64,000 nt of DNA from SpSt-501 sp037481615 (GTDB taxonomy: Bacteria; Desulfobacterota; Desulfobacteria; Desulfobacterales; SpSt-501): the NCBI GenBank assembly GCA_037481615.1, contig JBBFLI010000001.1; one strand, given 5' to 3'. Shown piece after piece: positions 1-8,800 of this stretch. Position numbers and translations under genes: made by a program. Position 1 is the first letter of the stretch. The number at the start of each line of letters is the position of its first letter. The notes beneath the pieces were generated by a model. That model made no database searches, was not told the origin of the DNA, and worked only from the letters and a program-made list of their open reading frames with translations.

Positions 1-1
1 G

Positions 2-142
2 ATCTTTGCGGCGGTTGCCGCCGGCGACGCGGAGGGGGCGCGGCGGAGCTGCCTCGAGCATCTGCAAAACGCCGCCCGGCGCCTGAGCCTTTCCCGCGGC
101 CGCCGCGCGGAGCCCGGAAAGAGGATCGAGACCGATGCATGA
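2..142 (+). CDS. GntR/FadR-family regulator, C-terminal end (partial)
   Basis: The window opens inside a reading frame whose last 46 residues end in an FCD-domain-like tail: an Ala-rich helix with AAGDAEGARR followed by CLEHLQNAARRL. In FadR-subfamily GntR regulators this C-terminal helical domain binds the effector, often an organic acid. The stop codon lies 8 bp inside the next gene, whose ATG is at 135, so regulator and 2-hydroxyacid oxidase are probably co-transcribed and translationally coupled. The DNA-binding half lies outside the window. The family call rests on a short tail, so it is moderately sure. Confidence 0.65.
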   Translation: MFAAVAAGDAEGARRSCLEHLQNAARRLSLSRGRRAEPGKRIETDA

Positions 143-1796
143 GGTGATCAGCCGGGCCGTCCCGGCGGCCGATTTCGACTCCGTGCGGCGGGTGGAGGGT
201 TTCGCCGCCATCCGCGAAGCCTACCCCGCCTACCTGACCGACGAGTCCAAGTTCTCCTGCCGGCCCTTCGATTTCCTCTTTTTCCCGCGCAACGAAGCCG
301 AACTCTGCGCCGTGCTCCGGGAAATGGGCCGGCGGGGGGTCTGCGTCACGATCGCGGGCGCGCGCACGGGGCTGGTCGGGGGGTGCGTCCCCTGGGGCGG
401 GGCGCTCGTCTCGCTCGAGGGTCTCGACCGGGTGACGAAGATCGCCTGGGACGAGTGGGCGGGCGAGTGGCGCCTGCGGGCCGAGAGTGCGGTGAGCCTG
501 CGCGCGATCGCCCGGCAGCTCGCCGAGAAGCGGTTCCCCGACCTCGAGCGTTCCGGGGACGCGCGGGTGCGCGAGGCCCTCGCCTCCTTCCGGCAGGATC
601 CGCAGAGCTACTTCTACCCCCCGGACCCCACGGAGATGAGCGCCTCCCTCGGCGGAACGGTGGCCACCAACGCCTCGGGGGCGCGCACCTTCCGCTACGG
701 GCCGACGCGCGCCTGGGTGCGGGGGGTCCGCGTGATGCTGGCCGACGGCGAGGTGCTCGACCTCGCGCGGGGCAAGGTCTTCGCCTCGCCGGCGGGCGAG
801 TTTCTCATTCGCGACTCCTCGGGGAGGGACCGGCGCGTGCGGCTCCCCTCCTACCGGATTCCGCCCACAAAGAACACGGCCGGCTTCTTCACCGCGCCGG
901 CGATGGATCTCGTCGATCTCTTCATCGGCTCGGAGGGCGCTTTCGGGGTCATCACCGAGGTGACCGTGGGGCTGCTGCCGCGCACGCCGAAGATCTCCGT
1001 CGTCCAGTTTCTCTCCTCCGACGCGCAGGCGATCCGCCTCGTGCGCGCGCTGCGCGAGGACCCGCGCCTCAGGCTCGATTTCCTCGAGATGTACTCCGAG
1101 GCCGCGATCGCGCTGCTGCGCGAGCGCCAGGCGCGCGACGCCCGCTCCGTCGGGACCCCGCCGATCCCGCAGACCGCGCGCGCGGCCCTCTTTTTCGAGC
1201 TCGACTTCGATCCCGCCTCCGGGCCTGCGGCCCCGGAAGCCCTCGCGGAGGTGCTCGCCTCCTGCGGCACGACCCCGGCGGACTCCTGGGCGGCCTACGA
1301 GCCGCGCGAGCTCGAGCGGCTCAAGCATTTCCGGCACATTCTGCCCGAGACGATCAACGCGATCATCGCCGAGCGCAAAAAAAAGCACCCCGGGCTGCAC
1401 AAGCTCGGGACCGATCTCGCCGTCCCCGACGAGCACCTGGAGGCCATGTGGGCCTTCTACCGGGAGGCGCTCGATCGGGCCCGGCTCGAATGGGCGGCCT
1501 TCGGCCACATCGGAAACAACCACCTGCACATCAACATCCTGCCGCGCGACATGGCCGACCTCGAAAAGGCGCTTTCCCTTTACGCCCGCTTCGCCGAGCA
1601 GGCGGTCGCCTTCGGCGGCACGGTCTCGGCCGAGCACGGCATCGGGAAACTCAAGGCGAAGTTTCTGAAGACGATGTACCGCGAGGAGGAAATCGAGGCG
1701 ATGCGGGCGGTCAAGCGCGCCCTCGACCCGCAGGGGCTCTTGAACCCCGGGAACATCTTCGAGACCCCCCCCTGCGCGGTGCAGGGGGGATCCTGA
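135..1796 (+). CDS. FAD-linked 2-hydroxyacid oxidase/dehydrogenase (GlcD/D-lactate dehydrogenase type)
   Basis: This 553-residue protein has an N-terminal FAD-binding type 4 domain (about residues 45-260, with GGTVATNASGARTFRYGPT) and a C-terminal FAD-oxidase domain ending in GHIGNNHLHINILP (about 457) and SAEHGIGKLKAKFL. That is the layout of D-lactate, glycolate and D-2-hydroxyglutarate dehydrogenases. It should oxidise a 2-hydroxy acid to the 2-oxo acid and pass electrons on. The EtfB/EtfA genes downstream make an electron-transfer flavoprotein the likely acceptor, as in lactate dehydrogenase/Etf complexes. The ATG at 135 follows a GGAAAGAGGA ribosome site. The substrate is unknown; the neighbouring CoA ligase hints at an aryl or branched acid. 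Confidence 0.85.
   Translation: MHEVISRAVPAADFDSVRRVEGFAAIREAYPAYLTDESKFSCRPFDFLFFPRNEAELCAVLREMGRRGVCVTIAGARTGLVGGCVPWGGALVSLEGLDRVTKIAWDEWAGEWRLRAESAVSLRAIARQLAEKRFPDLERSGDARVREALASFRQDPQSYFYPPDPTEMSASLGGTVATNASGARTFRYGPTRAWVRGVRVMLADGEVLDLARGKVFASPAGEFLIRDSSGRDRRVRLPSYRIPPTKNTAGFFTAPAMDLVDLFIGSEGAFGVITEVTVGLLPRTPKISVVQFLSSDAQAIRLVRALREDPRLRLDFLEMYSEAAIALLRERQARDARSVGTPPIPQTARAALFFELDFDPASGPAAPEALAEVLASCGTTPADSWAAYEPRELERLKHFRHILPETINAIIAERKKKHPGLHKLGTDLAVPDEHLEAMWAFYREALDRARLEWAAFGHIGNNHLHINILPRDMADLEKALSLYARFAEQAVAFGGTVSAEHGIGKLKAKFLKTMYREEEIEAMRAVKRALDPQGLLNPGNIFETPPCAVQGGS
1767..1789 (+). other. GC stem-loop at the 3' end of the FAD oxidase gene
   Basis: CCCCCCTGC (1767-1775) and GCAGGGGGG (1781-1789) form a perfect 9-bp stem with a 5-nt loop just before the stop codon at 1794-1796. 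No T-run follows, so it does not look like a simple terminator. It could stabilise or punctuate the message between the oxidase and the binding-protein gene. Confidence 0.55.
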
Positions 1797-1891
1797 CGCC
1801 CTGCGGGTCGCATGCGGGGCGGCGGCATGAACGCGGGGCTCGGCAAGGCTGGTTTTCCCGGCCCCGAAACACACCCACGGAGGAGAACGAG

Positions 1892-2860
1892 ATGAGAAAG
1901 AACGGCACAGGGAAAGGGGTCGCCTGGATCGCGGCCGTGGCGGTCCTTCTGCCCGGAGTCGCCTTCGGGCTCGAAAACATCAACATCGCCACCGCGACGA
2001 CCGCCGGGGTCTACTACCCCTTGGGCAACGCCATGGCCCAGCTTTTCAACACGAAAATCCCCGGCCTGAAAGCCTCGGCCCAGGCGACGGCGGGGACCCC
2101 GCAGAACATCCTGCTCATGCAGAAAAAGGAGGCCGAAGTGGCCTTCGCGCAGAACGGGGTCGCCTACTACGCCTACAACGGGCTCGAGATGTTCAAAGAC
2201 AAGCCGGTCAAGATGCTCCGCGGGATCACCCACCTTTACCCCAACGTGATGCAGATCGCCGTCGCCGCCGATTCGGGCATCCGCTCGATCAAGGACCTGG
2301 AAGGCAAGGGGTTCGTCCCGGGAGCGGTGGGGAGCGCCACCGAGGTGAACAGCCGTGAAATCCTGGGGCTCTACGGGCTCGACTACCGCGAGAAGAAGAA
2401 CGTGAAGGCCGATTACCTGGGCTACGGCGAGGCGGCCAACGCCCTCAAGGACGGCCGCACGGCGGGCATCCTCATCGCCGGCGGTCTGCCGACGGCCGCG
2501 GTGATGGATGTGGCCGCCTCGGTCAAGCTGCGGCTGCTTTCGCTCGAGCCCGAGAAGATCCGCGAACTCGTCGAAAAGATGCCCTGGTACTACGAGTTCG
2601 TGATCCCCAAGGGGACCTATATGGGCCAGGACGAGGACGTGCGCACCGTGGCCGTGGCCAACATCCTGATCTGCCGCGAGGACCTGAAGGAGGACCTGGT
2701 CTACCGCTTCACGCGGACGATCTACGAGAACCTGGCCGACCTCGTCGCCGCGCACAAGGCCGCCCAGGGCATCCAACCGGAAAACGCCCTGAAAGGCATG
2801 ACCGTTCCGCTGCATCCCGGGGCGGAGAAATACTACCGGGAGATCGGCGTACTGAAATAA
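1892..2860 (+). CDS. TAXI-family TRAP transporter substrate-binding protein
   Basis: This 322-residue exported protein starts MRKNGTGKGVAWIAAVAVLL, a signal peptide ending near FG-LEN. The mature part begins INIATATTAGVYYPLGNAMAQLF, the typical TAXI (TRAP-associated extracytoplasmic immunogenic) opening, and includes GTPQNILLMQKKEAEVAFAQNG. It should bind a carboxylate in the periplasm and hand it to the fused TRAP permease encoded next. A strong ribosome site, GGAGGAGAACG, precedes the ATG, as expected for an abundant binding protein. Length matches the family. The ligand cannot be read from sequence; the operon suggests an organic acid. Confidence 0.9.
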   Translation: MRKNGTGKGVAWIAAVAVLLPGVAFGLENINIATATTAGVYYPLGNAMAQLFNTKIPGLKASAQATAGTPQNILLMQKKEAEVAFAQNGVAYYAYNGLEMFKDKPVKMLRGITHLYPNVMQIAVAADSGIRSIKDLEGKGFVPGAVGSATEVNSREILGLYGLDYREKKNVKADYLGYGEAANALKDGRTAGILIAGGLPTAAVMDVAASVKLRLLSLEPEKIRELVEKMPWYYEFVIPKGTYMGQDEDVRTVAVANILICREDLKEDLVYRFTRTIYENLADLVAAHKAAQGIQPENALKGMTVPLHPGAEKYYREIGVLK

Positions 2861-2883
2861 TAGAGGAGAGTCTCCCTTCAGGG

Positions 2884-2909
2884 GCGCCCCCTTCCCCCGG
2901 ATGGGGCGC
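2884..2909 (+). other. Stem-loop between TAXI receptor and TRAP permease genes
   Basis: GCGCCCC (2884-2890) can pair with GGGGCGC (2903-2909) around a 12-nt loop in the spacer between the receptor and permease genes. No T-run follows. Such a structure could protect the 3' end of the receptor message and favour excess receptor over permease. The stem is short, so the call is tentative. Confidence 0.35.
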
Positions 2910-2972
2910 GCCTCCCGAGGGGGCCTTCCCCGCAGGGCGTCGGGTTGGCGCACGACCGAGCGAGAGAAAGCG

Positions 2973-4940
2973 ATGACGATCGACAAGAAGACGATTGAGG
3001 CCTTCACCCGGGACGAGAAGACCGAGAAAGCCGAGGAGGTCGCCCGCAAGTACGACGCCGAGTCGCGCTACCGGAAACTCGCCGGACCGGTGGCGGTGGC
3101 CGTTTCGGCGATCGCCATCGCGATGTCCCTCTTCCACCTCTACACCGCGGGGATCGGGCTGCTCGAGGCGATCAAGCAGCGGAGCATCCATCTCTGTTTC
3201 GTCCTGGTGCTGATCTTTCTCCTCTACCCCGCAGCCCGCCGCAGCCCCCGCGGGCGGGTCTCGTTCTGGGATTGCGGGCTGGCGGCGCTCGCCCTCGCGG
3301 TCGAGATCTACCTCCTCACGCAGTACGACCGCATCGCCCTGAGCGGGGGGGTGACGAACACGCTGGACATCGTCACCGGGGGCATCCTGTGCCTGCTCGT
3401 GCTCGAGGCCGCCCGGCGCGCCACGGGCATCGAGCTTCCGATCATGGCCGTCCTCTTCGTGCTCTACGCGCTCTACGGAAACCTCATCCCGGGGCAGTTC
3501 GGGCACCGCGGCTATTCGCTCGAGCGGATCATCGACCACATGTTTCTCACGACCGAGGGGATCTTCGGCGTCGCTCTCGGGGTCTCCTCGACCTACATCT
3601 TTCTCTTCATCCTCTTCGGCTCCTTCCTCCAGCAGACGGGGATGGCGCGTTTCTTCAACTCGCTCTCCATGGCCATCGCCGGCCACACGGCGGGCGGGCC
3701 GGCCAAGGTGAGCATTTTCGCGAGCGGCATGCTCGGCATGATCAACGGCAGTGCGGTCGCCAACGTCGCCACCACGGGGGCCTTCACCATCCCCCTGATG
3801 AAGGGGGTCGGCTACCGCCCGGCCTTCGCCGGCGCCGTGGAGGCCGTCGCCTCGACCGGCGGCCAGATCATGCCGCCGGTCATGGGGGCGGCGGCCTTCG
3901 TCATGGCCGAGTTCCTGGGCGAGTCCTACACGACGATCATGATCGCCGCCGTGATCCCGGCCCTCTTCTACTATTTCGCGGTGTTCTGCATGGTGCACCA
4001 GGAGGCGCGCAAGATCGGCCTGCGCGGGCTGCCGCGGGAGGAGCTGCCGAGCCTGGGGAAGACCCTCCGGGCCCAGGGGCACCTCTTGATCCCGATCGTC
4101 GCCATCGTGCTCCTGCTCCTGCGCGGGATCACCCCGCTCTATGCCGCCTTCATCACGATCTTCATCACCATCGCGGCGAGCTTTCTCAGCCGCGAAACGC
4201 GGCTCACCTTCCGCGGCCTGCTCAAGGCCCTGGAGTTCGGCGCCCGGGGCGCCTTGGGGGTCGCCGTCGCCTGTGCGGTCGTGGGCTTCGTCGTGGGGGT
4301 GAGTTCGCTCACCAGCCTGGGTCTCACCTTCGGTGCGAACATCCTCGGCCTTTCCCAGGGGATCCTCGCCGTGACCCTGGTGCTCACGATGATCACCTGC
4401 ATCATTCTGGGGATGGGGCTGCCGACGACGGCCTGCTACATCGTCGCCGCCACGATCGCCGCCCCCGCCCTGATCAAACTGAACGTCCCCCCCCTGGTCG
4501 CCCACTTCTTCGTTTTCTACTACGCCTGCCTCTCCAACCTGACCCCACCGGTCTGCCTGGCGGCGTTCACCGGGGCGGGGATCGCCGGGGCCCCGCCGTA
4601 CCGCGTGGGCTGGATCTCGACCCGGCTGGCGATCGCGGGCTTTCTCATCCCTTACCTCGCCGTCTACTCGCCGATGTTGCTCTTGACCGGCGAGTACACC
4701 TCTTTCAGTCTCGTTCAGGCGCTGGTCACGGCTGCCGTGGGGCTGGTCGCCATCAGCGGGGCGCTCGAGAACTGGCTCTTCCGCGGTTGCAGCCTGCTCG
4801 AGCGGGCGCTGCTCTTCCTCGCCGCGGGCTGCCTGATCGTCCCCGAGGCGCTGACCGATGCCGTGGGGCTTGGATGTTTCATCGTGGTGGTGGCCCTGCA
4901 GAAAGGGATCCGTCGGCCGGCGGTGCAGACCGCAGGCTGA
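2973..4940 (+). CDS. TRAP transporter permease, fused 4TM/12TM (DctQM) protein
   Basis: This 655-residue integral membrane protein is the partner of the TAXI receptor just upstream. TAXI systems normally use one polypeptide with the small (DctQ-like) and large (DctM-like) subunits fused, and the length and repeated hydrophobic segments agree. Family-like stretches include FASGMLGMINGSAVANVATTG and TGGQIMPPVMGAAAFVMAEF. The ATG at 2973 is preferred over an upstream in-frame start because a purine-rich GAGAGAAAG precedes it and the extra 24 residues are non-conserved and Arg-rich. Transport would be driven by an ion gradient. Confidence 0.9.
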   Translation: MTIDKKTIEAFTRDEKTEKAEEVARKYDAESRYRKLAGPVAVAVSAIAIAMSLFHLYTAGIGLLEAIKQRSIHLCFVLVLIFLLYPAARRSPRGRVSFWDCGLAALALAVEIYLLTQYDRIALSGGVTNTLDIVTGGILCLLVLEAARRATGIELPIMAVLFVLYALYGNLIPGQFGHRGYSLERIIDHMFLTTEGIFGVALGVSSTYIFLFILFGSFLQQTGMARFFNSLSMAIAGHTAGGPAKVSIFASGMLGMINGSAVANVATTGAFTIPLMKGVGYRPAFAGAVEAVASTGGQIMPPVMGAAAFVMAEFLGESYTTIMIAAVIPALFYYFAVFCMVHQEARKIGLRGLPREELPSLGKTLRAQGHLLIPIVAIVLLLLRGITPLYAAFITIFITIAASFLSRETRLTFRGLLKALEFGARGALGVAVACAVVGFVVGVSSLTSLGLTFGANILGLSQGILAVTLVLTMITCIILGMGLPTTACYIVAATIAAPALIKLNVPPLVAHFFVFYYACLSNLTPPVCLAAFTGAGIAGAPPYRVGWISTRLAIAGFLIPYLAVYSPMLLLTGEYTSFSLVQALVTAAVGLVAISGALENWLFRGCSLLERALLFLAAGCLIVPEALTDAVGLGCFIVVVALQKGIRRPAVQTAG

Positions 4941-4961
4941 CCGGCATCCAACGGACGGACC

Positions 4962-5765
4962 ATGAAAATCCTCGTCTGTGTGAAACAGGTGCCGGAGATC
5001 ACCGATGTGCGGGTCAACCCCGAAACCGGCACCCTGATCCGGGAAGGGGTGGCCTCCATCCTGAACCCCTTCTGCGAGTACGCGCTCGATCACGCCGTGC
5101 GCCTGAAGGGGACGTATCCGGGGACGGAAATCGTCGCTCTCACCATGGGGCCGCCCCAGGCCGAGGCCGTGCTCACCCGTTGCCTCGAGCTGGGTGCGGA
5201 CCGGGCCGTCCTCGCCTCGGACCGGCGGTTCGCCGGCGCTGACACCTGGGCGACGGCGCTGACCCTGGCCGCGGTGATCCGCGCCACCCACCCCGATTTC
5301 GATCTCCTCCTCGTGGGCAAGCAGGCGATCGACGGGGACACGGCCCAGGTCGGCCCCGAAATGGCCGAAATCCTCGGCATCCCCCAGATCATGTACGGGG
5401 TGGAAATGGCCTTTGCCGCCAACGGCCGGCGCATCCGCGTGCGGCGCGAGGTCGAGTCCGGCTACGAGGTGGTCGAGGCGCGGCTGCCGGCGCTCGTCTC
5501 GGCGAGCAAGGGGGAACTCCTCCGGCGCATGCCGTCGCTCGAGGAGGTGATCGCCGCGCGCCGAAAGGAGATCCGCCGCCTGGGGGCATCCGCGCTGCCG
5601 CTGAAGGAATCCGAGCTCGGGCTTTCCGGCTCCTATACCCAGGTCGTCAAGGTCTTCCCCCCGCCGCCCAAAAAAGGGGGCCGGCGTCTCGAGGGACTCG
5701 AGCCGGCGGAGGCCGCCCGCGCGATCGCCGCTTTCCTGCGCGAAGAAGGGTTCATCGAGGGCTGA
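4962..5765 (+). CDS. etfB: Electron transfer flavoprotein beta subunit
   Basis: This 267-residue EtfB opens MKILVCVKQVPEITDVRVNP. It carries GKQAIDGDTAQVGPEMAEIL at residues 119-138. In ordinary respiratory EtfB this loop reads AIDDDCNQTGQ, while the GDTAQVGP form is typical of electron-bifurcating or confurcating Etf proteins, as in lactate dehydrogenase/Etf and butyryl-CoA dehydrogenase/Etf. It forms a heterodimer with the EtfA encoded 6 bp downstream and should take electrons from the FAD oxidase at the head of the operon. The bifurcating assignment is inferred from the motif, not shown. Confidence 0.92.
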   Translation: MKILVCVKQVPEITDVRVNPETGTLIREGVASILNPFCEYALDHAVRLKGTYPGTEIVALTMGPPQAEAVLTRCLELGADRAVLASDRRFAGADTWATALTLAAVIRATHPDFDLLLVGKQAIDGDTAQVGPEMAEILGIPQIMYGVEMAFAANGRRIRVRREVESGYEVVEARLPALVSASKGELLRRMPSLEEVIAARRKEIRRLGASALPLKESELGLSGSYTQVVKVFPPPPKKGGRRLEGLEPAEAARAIAAFLREEGFIEG

Positions 5766-5771
5766 ATCGCC

Positions 5772-6980
5772 ATGCTGAAGATCGACCACGAAATCTGCAA
5801 CCGCTGCGGCCTGTGCCAGAAGACCTGCCCTTTCGGCGCCGTCTCGCTCGCCGGCGAACGGCTCGCCGTGGATGAGCGCTGCACCCTTTGCGGCGCCTGC
5901 GTGAACGTCTGCCCGCAGTCGGCCCTTTCCATCGAGCGACGCCAGGCCTCCCCCGAGGAGCTGGCCCGCTACCGCGGCGTCTTCGTCTGGGCCGAGTGCG
6001 AGGTGTCCGAGGGAAGGCTCGAGCCCCGACGCGTGGTCTATGAGCTGCTCGGCCGCGGCCGCGCACTCGCCGACCGGCTGGGGCAGCCGCTCACGGCCGT
6101 CGTGCTGGGCGATCAGCGCCTGGCCGGACTCGAGCGCCTCGGCCGCCACGGGGCGGACCGGGTGCTCCTCTGCCGCCACGAGCTTCTCGCCCGGTATTCG
6201 ACCGACGGTTTTGCGACCGTGCTCTCGGCCGTGGTGGCCAAGGAAAAGCCCGCCGTTTTGCTCTTCGGGGCGACCCCACACGGCCGCGATCTCGCCCCGC
6301 GGGTCGCCGCCCGGCTGCGCCTCGGGCTTACGGCGGACTGCACCGGCCTCGAGATCGACGAGGCCGGGCAGCTCGTGCAGACGCGGCCCGCCTTCGGCGG
6401 GAACATCATGGCGAGCATCGTCACCCCCTATACCCGGCCTCAGTGCGCGACCGTGCGCCCCAACGTCTTCTCCGCCCTGCCCGCGGACGACCGTCGATCG
6501 GCGGCGATCGAGGAGTTTCCCGTCCAGCTCGCCAAGGCGGCGATCCGCACCCGGGTGGTCGAGACCGTGGAGATCCCCTGCGGGGAAGCGAAGATCGAGG
6601 AAGCCCGCGTCATCGTCGCCGCCGGCCGCGGGATGGGGGATCCCGCCCACCTCGAGCCCCTGCGCGCGATCGCCCGGAGCCTCGGCGGGGCGCTCGCCGG
6701 CTCGCGGGCGATCGTGGAACTCGGCTGGATACCGCACACCCTCCAGGTCGGCCAGTCCGGGACCACGGTGGGGCCGGATCTCTATATCGCGGCCGGGATC
6801 AGCGGGGCGATCCAGCACGTGGTGGGGATGAGTTCGGCCCGGCGTGTCGTCGCCATCAACACCGACCCCGAGGCCCCGATCTTCAACTTGGCTGACTTGG
6901 GGGTCGTGGGCGACGCCCGAGCGATTGTGCCGCGGCTGCTCGAACTGCTCCCGGCCCCGACCTGCAAAGAGTCCCGATGA
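5772..6980 (+). CDS. etfA: Electron transfer flavoprotein alpha subunit with N-terminal 2x[4Fe-4S] ferredoxin domain
   Basis: This 402-residue protein has two CxxCxxCxxxCP clusters at the N-terminus (Cys 9, 12, 15, 19 and 37, 40, 43, 47) followed by a full EtfA. The C-terminal FAD-binding part includes QVGQSGTTVGPDLYIAAGIS and INTDPEAPIFNLADLG. Ordinary EtfA lacks the ferredoxin domain; a ferredoxin-like extension is known in the EtfA of lactate dehydrogenase/Etf complexes of anaerobes. The domain gives a path between flavin and low-potential ferredoxin. The gene overlaps the CoA ligase start by 4 bp (ATGA), so it belongs to the same operon. Confidence 0.92.
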   Translation: MLKIDHEICNRCGLCQKTCPFGAVSLAGERLAVDERCTLCGACVNVCPQSALSIERRQASPEELARYRGVFVWAECEVSEGRLEPRRVVYELLGRGRALADRLGQPLTAVVLGDQRLAGLERLGRHGADRVLLCRHELLARYSTDGFATVLSAVVAKEKPAVLLFGATPHGRDLAPRVAARLRLGLTADCTGLEIDEAGQLVQTRPAFGGNIMASIVTPYTRPQCATVRPNVFSALPADDRRSAAIEEFPVQLAKAAIRTRVVETVEIPCGEAKIEEARVIVAAGRGMGDPAHLEPLRAIARSLGGALAGSRAIVELGWIPHTLQVGQSGTTVGPDLYIAAGISGAIQHVVGMSSARRVVAINTDPEAPIFNLADLGVVGDARAIVPRLLELLPAPTCKESR

Positions 6981-8299
6981 AACGAGCCCTGCACCCGGTC
7001 TACTGGGAACCCGAAATCGAAACCCTTCCGCGGGAGCGCCTGCGCGCCCTTCAGGAGGAGCGGCTGCGGCGGACGCTCGCGCGTGCGGGCCGCTCCCCCG
7101 TCTACCGCCGCCTCTTCGCCGAGGCGGGGGTCGAGGTGCAGGCGTTCCGGGGGCTCGAGGACCTCGGGCGGCTCCCCCTCACGACCAAGGATCACCTGCG
7201 CGAGGGCTACCCTTTCGGGTTTCTGGCGCTTTCCCGCGAGGAGGCGGTCCGGCTGCACTCCTCCTCGGGCACGACGGGGCGGGCCACCGTGGTTTTGCAC
7301 AGCGCCCGCGACCTCGACACCTGGGCCGACCGTATGGCCCGCTGCATGTACATGACCGGTGCGCGGGCCTCCGATGTCTTCCAGAACATGACGGGCTACG
7401 GCATGTTCACCGGGGGGCTGGGCTTCCATTACGGCTCCGAGCGTCTCGGGATGTTGACCGTCCCGGCCGGCCCGGGGAACAGCCGGCGGCAGGTCCAGTT
7501 CATGCAGGACTTCGGCACGACCGTGATCCATGCCATTCCGAGCTACGCGTTCCGGCTGCTTGCCGTGCTCGAGGAGCTGGGGATCGACCCCCGTCGGGAG
7601 CTGAAACTCAAGACCGCCTACCTCGGGGCCGAGCCTTATTCCGAGGAGACCCGCCGTCGCGTGGAGCGGGAGCTCGGCGTGCGCGTGTTCAACTCTTACG
7701 GCCTCTCCGAGATGTCGGGGCCGGGGGTCGCCTTCGAATGCCCCGAGCAGAACGGGATGCACATCTGGGAGGACGCCTTCCTCGTCGAGGTCCTCGACCC
7801 CAAGACCCTCGAGCCGGTCGCCGAAGGCGAGGAAGGCGAACTCGTGCTCACCACCCTCGACCGCGAGGCCATGCCGCTCATCCGATACCGCACGCGGGAC
7901 CTGACGACGATCCTTCCGGGCTCCTGCCCCTGCGGCCGCACCCACCGCCGCATCGACCGCATCAAGGGCCGCTCCGACGACATGTTCATCGTCAAGGGGG
8001 TGAACGTCTTTCCGATTCAGGTGGAAACCCTGCTCATGGGGATGCCCGAGGTGGGACGGAACTACCGGATCGTGCTCGACCGGGAGGGCGACCTCGACGT
8101 GATGACGGTCGAGGTGGAGGTGCAGCGCGAAGTCTTCCAGGGGGACGTGAAGAGCCTGAAAGCCCTGCGCGAGAAGATCCTGGCGGCGCTCAAAAGCGAG
8201 ATCCTCTTCACCCCCCGCGTTCACCTCGTCGAGCCCGGCGCCCTTCCCCGCAACGAGGGCAAAGCGCTGCGCGTCCTCGACCGGCGGCGCGAAAGCTGA
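6977..8299 (+). CDS. Phenylacetate-CoA ligase family adenylate-forming enzyme (PaaK-like)
   Basis: This 440-residue protein has the PaaK layout: an ATP loop HSSSGTTGRATV near residue 95, the YGLSEMSGPG motif, the YRTRDL hinge, and a C-terminal GRSDDMFIVKGVNVFPIQVE segment. These enzymes activate aryl or related carboxylic acids to CoA thioesters via an acyl-adenylate. It is translationally coupled to EtfA and followed by an ACT protein, a pairing often seen for this family. In this operon it could activate the acid made by the oxidase after uptake. The exact substrate is unknown; phenylacetate, indoleacetate or an aryl-2-oxo acid product are possible. Confidence 0.85.
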   Translation: MKRALHPVYWEPEIETLPRERLRALQEERLRRTLARAGRSPVYRRLFAEAGVEVQAFRGLEDLGRLPLTTKDHLREGYPFGFLALSREEAVRLHSSSGTTGRATVVLHSARDLDTWADRMARCMYMTGARASDVFQNMTGYGMFTGGLGFHYGSERLGMLTVPAGPGNSRRQVQFMQDFGTTVIHAIPSYAFRLLAVLEELGIDPRRELKLKTAYLGAEPYSEETRRRVERELGVRVFNSYGLSEMSGPGVAFECPEQNGMHIWEDAFLVEVLDPKTLEPVAEGEEGELVLTTLDREAMPLIRYRTRDLTTILPGSCPCGRTHRRIDRIKGRSDDMFIVKGVNVFPIQVETLLMGMPEVGRNYRIVLDREGDLDVMTVEVEVQREVFQGDVKSLKALREKILAALKSEILFTPRVHLVEPGALPRNEGKALRVLDRRRES

Positions 8300-8317
8300 A
8301 TTTCAAGGAGGCCCCCG

Positions 8318-8743
8318 ATGACGGCCTGGCACCTCTCCGTCTTCGCCGAAAACCGACCCGGGCGCCTGGAGACCATCACCGGAATTCTCGCCCGGGCCGG
8401 GGTCAACATCCGCGCGATCAAGATCTCCGATCTGGGCGAGCACGGGGTCGTCAAAATCCTGGTGAACGATCCCGACGCCGCGCTGCGGGCGCTCACGGAG
8501 GCCGGTGTGGCGGCCTCGAAGCTCCCGGTGCTCGTCGTCGCCGTGGAGGACCGGCCCGGCGGGCTCTACGAGGTGCTCACCGTGCTCACGCGCCACGGGA
8601 TCAACGTCGAGGACGCCTACGGCTTTGCACGCGACCGACGCGCGATCCTCGTGATCGAGGTCCCCGACGTCGCCGCCGCGGCGGAGCCGCTGCGGTCGGC
8701 CGGCCTCCAACCCCTCTCCGCCGGGGAAGCCTACAACCTCTGA
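8318..8743 (+). CDS. Tandem ACT-domain protein
   Basis: This 141-residue protein consists of two ACT domains. The first starts WHLSVFAENRPGRLETITGILARAGVNIRAIKISD and the second LPVLVVAVEDRPGGLYEVLTVLTRHGINVEDAY. ACT domains bind amino acids or related small ligands and usually act as allosteric modules. Stand-alone ACT proteins of this size commonly sit beside PaaK-type CoA ligases, as here, 18 bp downstream with an AAGGAGG ribosome site. It probably senses an amino-acid-derived ligand and regulates the pathway, but no catalytic residues are evident and the target is unknown. It is the last gene before a terminator-like hairpin. Confidence 0.85.
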   Translation: MTAWHLSVFAENRPGRLETITGILARAGVNIRAIKISDLGEHGVVKILVNDPDAALRALTEAGVAASKLPVLVVAVEDRPGGLYEVLTVLTRHGINVEDAYGFARDRRAILVIEVPDVAAAAEPLRSAGLQPLSAGEAYNL

Positions 8744-8744
8744 A

Positions 8745-8798
8745 CGCCCCGCCCGGAGCCGCTCCGCATCCCCCCATGATACGGGGCGGGGGCTTTTT
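8745..8798 (+). terminator. Candidate rho-independent terminator of the oxidase/Etf/CoA-ligase operon
   Basis: GCCCCGCC (8746-8753) pairs with GGCGGGG plus one bulge and a closing pair (8785-8793), directly followed by TTTTT at 8794-8798. The loop is long (about 31 nt), so it may fold in more than one way. It separates the ACT gene from the sigma-factor promoter that begins within a few bases. Confidence 0.5.
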
Positions 8799-8800
8799 CG

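Noticed and set aside
1767..1789. Hairpin at the oxidase stop codon as a terminator
   Set aside because: The stem is strong but no T-run follows and the operon continues; kept only as a stem-loop.
2709..6818. Very long minus-strand open frame (1369 codons) opposite the TRAP and Etf genes
   Set aside because: Composition is Arg/Gly/Asp/His-rich with no domain; it is the antisense shadow of well-supported plus-strand genes in GC-rich DNA.
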